A stretch of DNA of 46,378 nucleotides, from assembly GCA_036796975.1 (NCBI GenBank), contig DAIRBY010000023.1, positions 1 to 46,378 of the forward strand. The letters are read 5' to 3'. The position numbers and the translations under genes are program-made. The notes beneath the pieces were generated by a model, which searched no databases, was not told where the DNA came from, and saw nothing but the letters and a program-made list of their open reading frames with translations. Positions 39,573-46,378 of this stretch are shown one piece after another. Every line of letters starts with the position of its first letter. Position 1 is the stretch's first letter. This stretch comes from UBA8190 sp003453695 (GTDB lineage: Bacteria; Actinomycetota; Acidimicrobiia; Acidimicrobiales; UBA8190).

Positions 39573-40339
39573 TGGTTCCACCCGGCGTCGATGGTGGCCG
39601 CCAGGGCCCGGTAGGCCTCGGCGCCTGCCGAGCTCGGCGCGTGCTGGATGATGCAGCGTCCGCGCTCGGGCGCCTCGGCGAAACGGATCGATTTCCGCAC
39701 CGGGGGCTCGAGCACCTCCATGCCGTAGCGCTCCTTGACGCTGTGCAGCACGGCGCGACCATGCCGGGTGCGGTCGTCGTACATGGTGGCGATCACGCCG
39801 CGCACGCTCAGCGCGGAGTTGGCGAACATCTTCACGTCGTCGATGGTCTCGAGCAGCTGTCCCACGCCGCGATGGCTGAGCGCCTCGCACTGGAGCGGGA
39901 TCAGCACTTCCTGGGCGGCGGTGAGGCCGTTGATGGTGAGCACGCCGAGCGACGGCGGGCAGTCCACGAGCACCACGTCGTAGTCGTCGGCCACCGGCTC
40001 GAGCGCACGCTCGAGCACGTGCTCCCTGCCGGTGCGCGTGAGCAGGTGCACCTCTGAGCCCGCCAGGTCGATCGTGGCGGGAAGGATGTCGAGGCCCTCC
40101 ACCCCCGCCACCGGTTTCCGCACTTCGGTGACCTTCATCCGGCGCACGAACACGTCGTGCAGCGAGAACTCGAGCGAGTCGGGGTCGGCGCCCACCGAGA
40201 ACGTGAGACACGCCTGCGGGTCGAGGTCGACGAGCAGTACCCGTCGTCCTCGCTCGACGAGGGCGTAGCCCAGCGCGTGCACGGTGGTGGTCTTGGCCAC
40301 CCCGCCTTTCTGGTTGGCCACCGCGGCCACACGTGCCAT
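39569..40339 (-). CDS. ParA/Soj-family ATPase
   Basis: 256 residues with a deviant Walker A motif NQKGGVAKTT (signature Lys), Walker A' DLDPQACLTFSVG, Walker B VVLVDCPPSLG and switch region QCEALSHRGVGQL. These features place it in the ParA/Soj group that forms ATP-dependent dimers on nucleoid DNA to position chromosomes, plasmids or protein complexes. No parB or parS-like sequence is visible in the window, so it is an orphan; orphan ParA proteins position cargo such as chemoreceptors or carboxysomes. It is followed in overlap by a zinc-ribbon gene. ATG at 40339 with no strong ribosome site. Confidence 0.92.
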   Translation of the reverse strand: MARVAAVANQKGGVAKTTTVHALGYALVERGRRVLLVDLDPQACLTFSVGADPDSLEFSLHDVFVRRMKVTEVRKPVAGVEGLDILPATIDLAGSEVHLLTRTGREHVLERALEPVADDYDVVLVDCPPSLGVLTINGLTAAQEVLIPLQCEALSHRGVGQLLETIDDVKMFANSALSVRGVIATMYDDRTRHGRAVLHSVKERYGMEVLEPPVRKSIRFAEAPERGRCIIQHAPSSAGAEAYRALAATIDAGWNQ

Positions 40340-40404
40340 GGACGCAGCCTAGACAGTGGGTGACCCGTCCCCGATGAAGATGAAGCTCTGCTGAAGGAGC
40401 CGCC

Positions 40405-40824
40405 ATGACCGTGCTCACCGACACTGTGCGTGCCGCCTTGACCGCGGGTCATCTGGCGCACCTGGTCACGATCGATCCCGACGGCGGGCCGCAGGTCAGC
40501 GTGGTGTGGATCGGGGTGGAGGGCGAGGAGATCGTGAGCGGCCATCTCGGCGAGCGCCGGAAGCTGGGCAACGTCCGGCGCGATCCCCGCGTTGCGCTGT
40601 CGCTCGAGACCGGAGCGATGGACCCGAACGGCCTGGCGCACTATCTCGTCGTCCACGGACGGGCCCGAGTCACCGAAGGCGGGGCGCCGGAGCTCCTCCA
40701 ACGCCTGGCGCACGTCTATCTCGGTCCCGACGTGCGCTTCCCGCCGATGGACGACCCGCCGCCCGGCCTGGTGCTGCGAATCACGCCCGAGCGGGTGAGC
40801 GGGGTCGGCCCCTGGGCGGGCTGA
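40405..40824 (+). CDS. PPOX-class (pyridoxamine-phosphate-oxidase-like) F420/FMN protein
   Basis: 139 residues forming one split barrel. Landmarks: HLAHLVTIDPDGGPQVSVVW, the basic cofactor strand GERRKLGNVRRDPRVALSL, and HYLVVHGRARVTEGGAPELL. In actinobacteria this size class (Rv1155-like) often binds F420 and reduces or oxidises small molecules. Ligand choice cannot be told from sequence. Divergent from parA, 65 nt away; downstream comes the MpaB-like gene, after a gap of 37 nt that holds its operator, so it may be transcribed separately. Confidence 0.85.
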   Translation: MTVLTDTVRAALTAGHLAHLVTIDPDGGPQVSVVWIGVEGEEIVSGHLGERRKLGNVRRDPRVALSLETGAMDPNGLAHYLVVHGRARVTEGGAPELLQRLAHVYLGPDVRFPPMDDPPPGLVLRITPERVSGVGPWAG

Positions 40825-40830
40825 CCCGAC

Positions 40831-40863
40831 ATATCGAACACTTTGTGCTCTACTGTTCGATAT
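40831..40863 (+). promoter_or_regulatory. Inverted-repeat operator over the MpaB-like start codon
   Basis: ATATCGAACA (40831-40840) and TGTTCGATAT (40854-40863) are perfect 10-bp inverted arms around a 13-nt spacer. The right arm contains the first two bases of the ATG. TACTGT (40851-40856) fits a -10 box placed 6 nt before the ATG, which would give a leaderless mRNA. The TetR gene two positions downstream is the natural candidate to bind here and repress its own operon. Confidence 0.7.
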
Positions 40864-41752
40864 GGCGCAGCCAGGACTGGGGCCGGACGGCGGGGCGGCG
40901 ACAGAGGCGGAGGCGGCGCTGGGGCCAGGGTCGCTCCTGTGGCGGTACGCCGGGGACTGGCGATCGATGCTGCCCGGGTCGGCGACGGGCGTCCTCCAGC
41001 TCATGCACCCGGGCATCGGCGCCGGGGTCGAGCAGCACTCGGCGTTCTTCGACGACCCCTTCGACCGCATCTACCGGTCGATCCCCCAGATCTGGGCGAC
41101 CATCTTCGCCCCCGACGGCGAGCGGCGGGGCCGGCAGCTGCGCGACGTCCATCGCACCATCAAGGGCGTCGACGACTCGGGCCGCCGCTACCACGCCCTC
41201 GACCCCGAAACCTTTTGGTGGGCGCACGCCACCTTCACGTGGGACGTCTTCCGCTCGGTGGAGCTGTTCCACAGCCGACCCCTGCGCGACGCCGAAGCCG
41301 AGCAGCTCTACGCCGAGACGGTGACCTGGTACCGCCGCTACGGCGTGTCGTGCCGGCCCGTTCCCCGCGACTACCGCGCCTTCACCGAGCGGTTCACGGA
41401 GATCTGTCGCCACACCCTCGAGCTCACCCCGGCCGCCACACGGGCGCTCTCCTACCGCCTCGCCGACGTGCCCGGCCATCCCCTCGGGCCCGACCCGGTG
41501 TCGACCTTGCTCACCCCGCTCGTGGCACCGGGCGCTGAGCTGCTCGTGGTGGGGTGCCTCCCCGCCGAGGTGCGCCAGCGCCTCGACGTCACGTGGGGCC
41601 GGGCCGAGCGTGCCCAGTTCCGGGGCCTGTGCGCCGGGATCCGCCAGGTGTTCCGTCTGGTGCCGGGGCCGGTCAACCGCCGTACCCTGCGCGACGTGCA
41701 GCGGCGAGTGGGAGCGCGCACCCGTCACCGGCGATACCGGCCGGCGGCGTGA
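40862..41752 (+). CDS. MpaB/DUF2236-family oxygenase
   Basis: 296 residues. The DUF2236 core is clear: LLWRYAGDWRSMLPGSATGV, LMHPGIGAGVEQHSAFFDDP, RQLRDVHRTIKGVDDSGRRY and DPETFWWAHATFTWDVF. The histidines in HRTI and WAHATF are expected to bind heme or iron. Relatives include rubber oxygenase Lcp and MpaB-type oxygenases that cleave terpenoid or polyprenyl chains. The substrate is unknown; proximity of lipid-type genes is suggestive only. It overlaps the TetR gene by one base (TGATG), so they form an operon under one operator. Confidence 0.88.
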   Translation: MAQPGLGPDGGAATEAEAALGPGSLLWRYAGDWRSMLPGSATGVLQLMHPGIGAGVEQHSAFFDDPFDRIYRSIPQIWATIFAPDGERRGRQLRDVHRTIKGVDDSGRRYHALDPETFWWAHATFTWDVFRSVELFHSRPLRDAEAEQLYAETVTWYRRYGVSCRPVPRDYRAFTERFTEICRHTLELTPAATRALSYRLADVPGHPLGPDPVSTLLTPLVAPGAELLVVGCLPAEVRQRLDVTWGRAERAQFRGLCAGIRQVFRLVPGPVNRRTLRDVQRRVGARTRHRRYRPAA

Positions 41753-42402
41753 TGGGGCCGGCTGCTGCCGGCGCCGGGGCCGGCGCAGTGGGGGTGGAAC
41801 CGCTCGAGGCGCTGCTGGCCCGCCTGCCTGAGCGGCCCGCGCCGGGGCTCGACCGAGCGCTCGATGCCACGGCCACCTGCCTGGCCCGCCACGGCCTGGC
41901 CCGCACCTCCATGACCGACGTGGCACGCGAGATGGGGGTGGCCCGTTCCACGCTCTACCGGCACTTCGGGTCGGTGGAAGAAGCGGCGTGGGCGCTGCTG
42001 GCCCGGGAGTCCTACCGCTTCTTCGACCGCTTCGGCGAGGTGGTGGCGAGCGGGTCGGGCCCCGAGTCGGTTTTGGGGCTGGCGGCGCAGTTCGTGCGCT
42101 TCGCCTCCACGCATCCGGTCATGGCTCGGCTGCTGCACGAAGAGCCGGACTTCGTGGGCCGGGTGGCGACCCGGCACATGGCCGCCCTGGTCGACTACGC
42201 CGCCGCCGTGGTGACGCCCCTCGTGGCGGCGGCCATGGACAACGGCCTCATCCGCCGGCGTGACCCGGTTCGCCTGGCTCAATGGATGGGCCGCGTCGTG
42301 GCCATCTGCATTCTGGCTCCACCGGGCGGCGATGCCGGTGGCGAAGAGCTCGACGACCTTCTCGAGGAAATGCTGCTGCCGCTGCTCGTCAGCGTCGAGT
42401 AG
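41752..42402 (+). CDS. TetR-family transcriptional repressor
   Basis: 216 residues. The helix-turn-helix is TSMTDVAREMGVARSTLYRHFGS at about 54-76, preceded by ALDATATCLARHGLAR. The C-terminal ligand domain is helical (SVLGLAAQFVRFASTHPVMA, RDPVRLAQWMGRVVAICIL) and not assigned to a ligand. ATG overlaps the TGA of the MpaB-like gene. The perfect 10-bp inverted repeat upstream of that gene is the likely operator, so it would autoregulate the pair. The first 30 residues are Ala/Gly-rich and not part of the fold. Confidence 0.92.
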   Translation: MGPAAAGAGAGAVGVEPLEALLARLPERPAPGLDRALDATATCLARHGLARTSMTDVAREMGVARSTLYRHFGSVEEAAWALLARESYRFFDRFGEVVASGSGPESVLGLAAQFVRFASTHPVMARLLHEEPDFVGRVATRHMAALVDYAAAVVTPLVAAAMDNGLIRRRDPVRLAQWMGRVVAICILAPPGGDAGGEELDDLLEEMLLPLLVSVE

Positions 42403-42543
42403 CTCCCAACGTCGGGACGAAACTGGCAATTCTCCAACAACGCCCCTGGGAACCTCCACCCGGTAACCGAGCTGATGGGTTGTAATGGAGCAGTCAGTCC
42501 GTCGATCGGGTCCGGATCGCAGTAGCAGGGGGGTTCTCCGGGC

Positions 42544-42921
42544 GTGCGATTGTTCTTCAAACTGGCCTTGCCCATCGCCGTCCTCGTGGCGCTGGCCGCA
42601 GGGCTGCTTCCACCACTTCTCGACCAGAGCGGTCTGAACAACGACGCCCTCAACGCGGCCCGGGCCGCCTCGGCGACCCTCATCAGCTCGCAATCGCAGT
42701 CGCAGACCGACGCCCAGACGGTGGTGCAGAACGCCCTGGCGGGCGACAAGGGCGTCCAGCTCGAGTCGGTGAAGGTGGATCCCCAGGGGCAGATCACCAC
42801 GGTGCAGGTGAACGTGAAGGAGCAGGTCCACACCTACATGTCCAACTGGCCCGGGGTGCGCAGCTGGCTCAAGGGGTGGTTCCAGCTCAGCTCCAGCCAG
42901 ACGTCGTCGGTCGGAGGCTAG
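42544..42921 (+). CDS. Small membrane-anchored or secreted protein, family not recognised
   Basis: 125 residues; GTG start at 42544. N-terminal hydrophobic segment (about 5-25, LALPIAVLVALAAGLLPPLL). The mature part has a Gln/Ser/Ala-rich helix (ASATLISSQSQSQTDAQTVV), a short beta hairpin (VQLESVKVDPQGQITTVQVN) and a Trp-containing end (MSNWPGVRSWLKGWFQLSSS). It recalls pseudopilin or TadE-like accessory proteins but lacks the motifs of either. Its stop and the stop of the convergent DUF427 gene share the CTAG sequence. Confidence 0.65.
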   Translation: MRLFFKLALPIAVLVALAAGLLPPLLDQSGLNNDALNAARAASATLISSQSQSQTDAQTVVQNALAGDKGVQLESVKVDPQGQITTVQVNVKEQVHTYMSNWPGVRSWLKGWFQLSSSQTSSVGG

Positions 42922-43703
42922 GAGAACTTCGTGCGGGGCCTCTCCGCCGGGACGCCGTCCACGACGAGGTCGACCTTCTCGTTGTAGAAGCACGCCAACC
43001 CGGCGATCTTCTGAGACTCCGGCAAGGGCGTGCGGTACATCCAGACGTAGTCCTCGTACACCTTGCCGTTCACCTCGATCGACCAGTACGTGGCGTCCCC
43101 CTTGTAGGGGCAGTGGGTGACGGTGGACGACGGCCGCAGGAGCTCGGTGCTCACGTGCGACAGCGGCAGGTAGTACCGAGGCGGGAGCCCCGTCTCGAAG
43201 AGGATGCGGGGCTGGTCGGAACTGGCCACCTCAACGCCGTCGACGAGGACCTGGATGCGGCGCGAGCTGGCGAGGATGTCGACCCGGGTGTAGGGGTCCC
43301 GGGGATGTGTGTAGACGAGCTCGTCCTCCTCCATCCAGTCGTCCATGGCGTCCCAGCGCAGCTTCACCAGGCCGCGCAGCTCGGGGATGGGCGACTCGGC
43401 GTAGACCAAGGCGGCGGCTTCGGCCACGGCGCCGTCCACCACCACGTCGCAGACGACGGCGTCACCGCGGCTCGGTGAGTGTTCGGTGGCGCCCGTCTCC
43501 TTGAGCTCTGCCCGCACGTCTTCACGGGGCAGGTAGTAGGTGGGATACCAGGGCGCCTCCCACACCAGCCATGGTGACAGGGTGTCGGCCACCACGTGGC
43601 CGGCCAGGAGGGCACGGACCCGCTTGTGACCCTTCTCGAGGTGCACGCCGCCGCGGCCGGGGTGTCCCGATCCGGGGGCATCGGCGCCGGGCTGGGAGAT
43701 CAT
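42918..43703 (-). CDS. Tandem DUF427 protein
   Basis: 261 residues from the ATG at 43703. Two DUF427 domains lie in tandem: about 25-120 (HVVADTLSPWLVWEAPWYPT, YYLPREDVRAELK, AALVYAESP) and about 150-255 (VEVASSDQPRILFETGLPPR, YYLPLSHVSTELL, HCPYKGDATYWSIEV, VWMYRTPLPE). The second has the full HCPYKG motif; the first has SPSRGDA at that position, so it may have lost function. DUF427 proteins are beta-barrel proteins of unknown activity. It is convergent with the 125-residue gene and divergent from the flavoprotein gene. Confidence 0.88.
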   Translation of the reverse strand: MISQPGADAPGSGHPGRGGVHLEKGHKRVRALLAGHVVADTLSPWLVWEAPWYPTYYLPREDVRAELKETGATEHSPSRGDAVVCDVVVDGAVAEAAALVYAESPIPELRGLVKLRWDAMDDWMEEDELVYTHPRDPYTRVDILASSRRIQVLVDGVEVASSDQPRILFETGLPPRYYLPLSHVSTELLRPSSTVTHCPYKGDATYWSIEVNGKVYEDYVWMYRTPLPESQKIAGLACFYNEKVDLVVDGVPAERPRTKFS

Positions 43704-43762
43704 CGGCTTCGAATCTAGGGGCTTCGGCGTCGCTTGCGACCGCGTGGTCAACTGACATCGGC

Positions 43763-45304
43763 ATGGCCGGAGAGACAGATGTCGTCATCGTGGGCGGCGG
43801 ACACAACGGGCTGGTGGCGGCCACTTTGCTGGCCCGGGCCGGGCATTCCGTCGTGGTGCTCGAGCGGACCGACCGCTTGGGCGGCGCGGCGGTGTCGGCG
43901 AGGCCGTTCGAGGGTGTGGACGTGACGGTGTCGCCGTACGCGTACCTGGTGTCGCTGTTCCCCGAGGAACTGGCGTCGCAACTGGGCGTCGATCTCCGGT
44001 TGCTGCGCCGGCGTATCGCCTGGTGCACCCCAGACGGAGGCGGGGCGCTCGTCGTGGACAACCTCGACGCGCAAGCGACGGCCGACTCGTTCGCGGCCGT
44101 GGGCCTGCAGGGCGAATTCGAACGTTGGGTGTCGTGGCAGGCACTCACCGGCCACATCGCCGCCGCCGTGGCCCCGACGCTGCTCGAGCCGCTGCGGCCC
44201 GCCGAGTTCTTCCGCGACCGGCTGGGAGCCGCGGGATGGGAGCTGCTCACGTCCCGACCGTTGGGCGACACCCTGGACGACGCCTTCGGGACGGACCTGG
44301 TGCGGGGCGTCGTCCTCACCGACGGCCTAATCGGGACCTTCGCCTCCTCGGGCGATGTGGACCTGCGCCAGAACCGCTGCCTCCTTTACCACGTGATCGG
44401 AAACGGCACCGGCGAGTGGTTGGTCCCCGTCGGCGGCATGGGGACGGTCACCGATGCGCTGGCGCACGCCGCCCGCCGTGCCCGCGCCCAGCTGCACCTC
44501 CGCCGGCCCGTCGTCTCCGTCGAGTCCGACGGGCGAAGAGCCGAGGTGTCAACCGAGGGCGGCGACCACCACCTGTGCGCCGTGGTGTTGTGGGGTGCGG
44601 CGCCATCTGCTCTCGACGGGCTCCTCCACGCCGAGGCTCTGGGGCCGGCTCCGGAGGGCGCCCAGGTGAAGGTCAACATGGTCGTCCGTCGCCTGCCCAA
44701 GCTGGCGTCTCAGGTGCCGCCCGAGACCGCCTTCTCGGGGACCCTGCACGTGAACGAGCGCCGGAGCCAACTCGACGCGGCGTGGCGGCAGGCGCGACAG
44801 GGATCGTTCCCGGCACCGGTGCCGTGCGAGGTGTACTGCCACTCCCTCACCGACCCGACGGTGCTCGGACCGGAACTGCGCCGCTCGGGGGCGCAGACCC
44901 TCAGCCTGTTCGCCCTGCAGACCCCGACCCGCCTCTTCACGGGAGCGAACATGACGACGAGCGAGGGTGCGCTGTCGGCATGCCTCGACTCGTTCCAGTC
45001 GGTGCTGGCGGAGCCGTTGTCCGATTGCTTGCTCTCCACGGACAACGGGAAGCCCTGCATCGAGGTGCACACCCCGGTCGACCTCGTCGGCGAACTCGCG
45101 CTTCCCGGCGGCAACATCTTCCACGGCGAGCTGTGCTGGCCCTGGGCCGAGACCGACGACGAGGTGGGTGGCTGGGGCGTCGAAACGGAGATCGACAACA
45201 TATTCGTGTGCGGTTCCGGCTCCCGGCGCGGGGGCGGGGTCAGCGGTATCGGAGGGCACAACGCCGCTATGGCCGCCATGGCCGCCTTGGAACGTCTTCG
45301 CTAG
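43763..45304 (+). CDS. Phytoene-desaturase-like FAD-dependent oxidoreductase
   Basis: 513 residues; ATG at 43763. The N-terminal Rossmann motif is VVIVGGGHNGLVAATLLARA followed by VVVLERTDRLGGAA, as in CrtI/PYROXD2 flavoproteins. The C-terminal FAD signature is FVCGSGSRRGGGVSGIGGHN. Between them a substrate domain includes NGTGEWLVPVGGMGTVTDAL. The family includes carotenoid desaturases and mitochondrial PYROXD2; without crtB or crtE nearby a carotenoid role is not supported. Soluble or membrane-associated; no export signal. It ends 14 nt from the convergent methyltransferase gene. Confidence 0.88.
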   Translation: MAGETDVVIVGGGHNGLVAATLLARAGHSVVVLERTDRLGGAAVSARPFEGVDVTVSPYAYLVSLFPEELASQLGVDLRLLRRRIAWCTPDGGGALVVDNLDAQATADSFAAVGLQGEFERWVSWQALTGHIAAAVAPTLLEPLRPAEFFRDRLGAAGWELLTSRPLGDTLDDAFGTDLVRGVVLTDGLIGTFASSGDVDLRQNRCLLYHVIGNGTGEWLVPVGGMGTVTDALAHAARRARAQLHLRRPVVSVESDGRRAEVSTEGGDHHLCAVVLWGAAPSALDGLLHAEALGPAPEGAQVKVNMVVRRLPKLASQVPPETAFSGTLHVNERRSQLDAAWRQARQGSFPAPVPCEVYCHSLTDPTVLGPELRRSGAQTLSLFALQTPTRLFTGANMTTSEGALSACLDSFQSVLAEPLSDCLLSTDNGKPCIEVHTPVDLVGELALPGGNIFHGELCWPWAETDDEVGGWGVETEIDNIFVCGSGSRRGGGVSGIGGHNAAMAAMAALERLR

Positions 45305-45318
45305 CTGTAGTACCGGCG

Positions 45319-46122
45319 CTAGCCGCGACGGGAGAGCAGCCAGCCGAATTCGTTGGCGTGGGATCCCCGGGCGCCTGGCGACATCGTGTCGACAACGGTC
45401 CAACCGACGCCGAGCTCGTCCTCGGCGAAACGGAGCACCTGACCGAATTCGTCCATGTCCCAGACGTGGGCGTGAATGGAACGCCGGCGATGGGTCTCGA
45501 CCTCCAGCGCCGTGAGCTCCGCTCTCAGGGCGCCGGGGTGGCGCCGGTCGCCGTTGTAGCGGACTTGGGCGACGATCGCCTCGGCGACGTGGTCATCGGG
45601 CACCTCTCGCACGTCGCGCTGGAACTCGTCGTACAGATGCTCGACCGTGGTCGGAGGTCGCTCGGCGTCGAAGGTCGTATGCCGGTCCGGCAGGACAAGG
45701 ACGAACAGACCGCCGTCCCTGAGCACCCGGTGGATCTCGGCGAGCATCTTCAGTGGGTTGGCCAGGTGCTCGAGGATGTGACTGGCGATCACGAAGTCCT
45801 CACTGCCGTCGGGGATGGCAGAAAGGCGCTCGGCGTCCAAGTCGGAGACGATGTCGGGTCTCAGGAAACCGAGCCCGTCGGCGAGCTCGGGGAACAGCGC
45901 CCGGTTCTCCTCCGGCTCCCAGCGGTCGACGTACCGGACGACGACGCCATTCGGGACAGGGAAGGGCGAGTGGCCGGCACCGAGCTCGACGCCGTGCCCG
46001 GTCAGCGCAGCGGCGAACCGTCGCCGGACGGCGAGTGCATCGCGTCGGATCCCGAGCGCACCGAGCCCCGCCCGCCACATCCGGCGAGGCAAGACGTAGA
46101 CGGAGCGGTCCGAGCCGGGCAT
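45319..46122 (-). CDS. Class I SAM-dependent methyltransferase
   Basis: 267 residues. Motif I is VELGAGHSPFPVP and the post-I acid is VRYVDRWEP; DFVIASHILEHLANPLKML is the motif IV region of the Methyltransf_11 type, followed by RVLRDGGLFVLVLPDR. An added C-terminal domain (ELTALEVETHRRRSIHAHVW, EDELGVGWTVVDTM) is typical of methyltransferases found in polysaccharide and small-molecule loci. The substrate is unknown. ATG at 46122. It lies directly beside the tRNA remnant at the right end. Confidence 0.85.
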   Translation of the reverse strand: MPGSDRSVYVLPRRMWRAGLGALGIRRDALAVRRRFAAALTGHGVELGAGHSPFPVPNGVVVRYVDRWEPEENRALFPELADGLGFLRPDIVSDLDAERLSAIPDGSEDFVIASHILEHLANPLKMLAEIHRVLRDGGLFVLVLPDRHTTFDAERPPTTVEHLYDEFQRDVREVPDDHVAEAIVAQVRYNGDRRHPGALRAELTALEVETHRRRSIHAHVWDMDEFGQVLRFAEDELGVGWTVVDTMSPGARGSHANEFGWLLSRRG

Positions 46123-46165
46123 CGATTCAGGCTACGTCCACTTGCCGCACACTTCGGGTCTTGCG

Positions 46166-46195
46166 TGCCCCCGGCAGGAGTCGAACCCGCAACCT
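46166..46195 (-). other. tRNA-Arg-like 3' remnant (possible attachment site)
   Basis: Read leftward, the sequence gives a variable-loop end, a T-arm GCGGG-TTCGACT-CCTGC (one G-T pair) and the acceptor strand CGGGGGC with discriminator A, which matches the 3' end of tRNA-Arg genes whose acceptor starts GCCCCCG. No matching GCCCCCG 5' strand, D-arm or normal anticodon loop lies upstream; the place of the anticodon arm is taken by a 6-bp stem with an 8-nt loop (46196-46215). CCA is not encoded. An incomplete tRNA end is usual at integration sites. Confidence 0.6.
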
Positions 46196-46271
46196 GGTGG
46201 GAGCGAAGACCCACCGGAGGAGCCTCCTCCCTGATCTGCTCCGATCCCCCGTTTCCGCAGGCTGACGGGGG
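46196..46271. repeat. Three consecutive inverted repeats
   Basis: GGTGGG/CCCACC (46196-46201 and 46210-46215, 8-nt loop), the near-perfect palindrome GGAGGAGCCTCCTCC (46216-46230), and CCCCCG/CGGGGG (46246-46251 and 46266-46271, 14-nt loop). They fill the space next to the tRNA remnant. Confidence 0.6.
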
Positions 46272-46331
46272 TTTCGAGGGAGTGAGTGATGACTCTACGT
46301 GACCATCTGTGACCCCTCGAGACCCCTGTTA

Positions 46332-46364
46332 CGCGCCCAGATCGCGCCCAGATCGCGCCCAGAT
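46332..46364. repeat. Three tandem copies of an 11-bp unit
   Basis: CGCGCCCAGAT occurs three times head to tail, identical. The unit is not a multiple of three, so it does not code for a clean peptide repeat. It could be a set of protein-binding iterons. A leftward open frame enters from the window edge and ends near 46295; it may be the end of a gene that lies outside. Confidence 0.75.
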
Positions 46365-46378
46365 CGGATGGTCCGGGC

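Noticed and set aside
39573..40424. Long leftward frame joined in front of the zinc-ribbon gene
   Set aside because: It is an out-of-frame shadow of parA; only the part after the parA stop shows protein-like sequence.
44023..46302. Very long frame running across the flavoprotein, the gap and the methyltransferase
   Set aside because: Arg/Pro/Ala-rich shadow of two real genes, caused by high GC; no homology visible.
1..46378. CRISPR arrays, insertion sequences, complete tRNA or rRNA genes
   Set aside because: No regular 25-40 bp repeats with spacers, no transposase, no complete tRNA fold and no rRNA sequence were seen.

Overview
The window is 46.4 kb of very GC-rich DNA. Genes are closely packed, GTG starts are common, and several neighbours share four-base GTGA or ATGA stop/start overlaps. 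Gene content (FadD19-like acyl-CoA synthetase, MMPL transporter, MpaB/DUF2236 oxygenase, DUF2252, DUF427 and encapsulin genes, class E-like sortase) points to an actinobacterium. An uncultured Acidimicrobiia-type lineage is my best guess; no rRNA or complete tRNA is present to settle it.

Left end (1-330): decayed sequence with a frameshifted STAS-domain fragment, a tRNA/tmRNA 3'-end signature and a long hairpin. From 331 to 10002 all genes read leftward: a receiver domain lacking its phospho-acceptor Asp, an alpha/beta hydrolase fused to two ACT domains, crcB plus DUF190 behind a recognisable fluoride riboswitch, an encapsulated-ferritin/encapsulin pair, an NCS1 permease, a cNMP-binding/thioredoxin-reductase-like fusion and an MMPL transporter.

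Middle (10-29.6 kb): housekeeping and lipid catabolism. A GNAT, two small unrecognised proteins, an MFS carrier, Dtd, a TAP-type lipoprotein hydrolase and an Fpg/Nei glycosylase precede a rightward run of FadD19-like ligase, enoyl-CoA hydratase, MscS channel, second acyl-CoA ligase, two-hotdog thioesterase and aldo/keto reductase. DUF2252, YceI (with a palindromic operator), a PAS-GGDEF-EAL protein and a metallo-beta-lactamase-fold hydrolase follow.

Cell-surface island (29.7-39 kb): a membrane-anchored Kelch/NHL propeller protein, a Ser/Ala/Pro-rich exported protein behind three exact 11-bp direct repeats, a sortase with an unusual C-terminal extension, an ER/SipW-type Ser-His signal peptidase in one operon with a Gly-rich protein and small secreted proteins of a shared two-Cys pattern, and a divergent secreted protein with a sorting-signal-like tail. 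An 18-bp perfect hairpin separates the first small secreted gene from the rest of the operon. I think this is the best candidate for an undescribed system: a dedicated signal peptidase, a sortase and their likely substrates, suggestive of an extracellular fibre or surface coat.

Right end (39-46.4 kb): an orphan ParA ATPase with a zinc-ribbon partner, a PPOX protein, an MpaB-like oxygenase with a TetR regulator and a matching operator over its start codon, a small membrane-anchored protein, DUF427, a phytoene-desaturase-like flavoprotein and a methyltransferase. The window closes with a tRNA-Arg-like 3' remnant, three stacked inverted repeats and a 3 x 11-bp tandem repeat, which together resemble an attachment-site scar.
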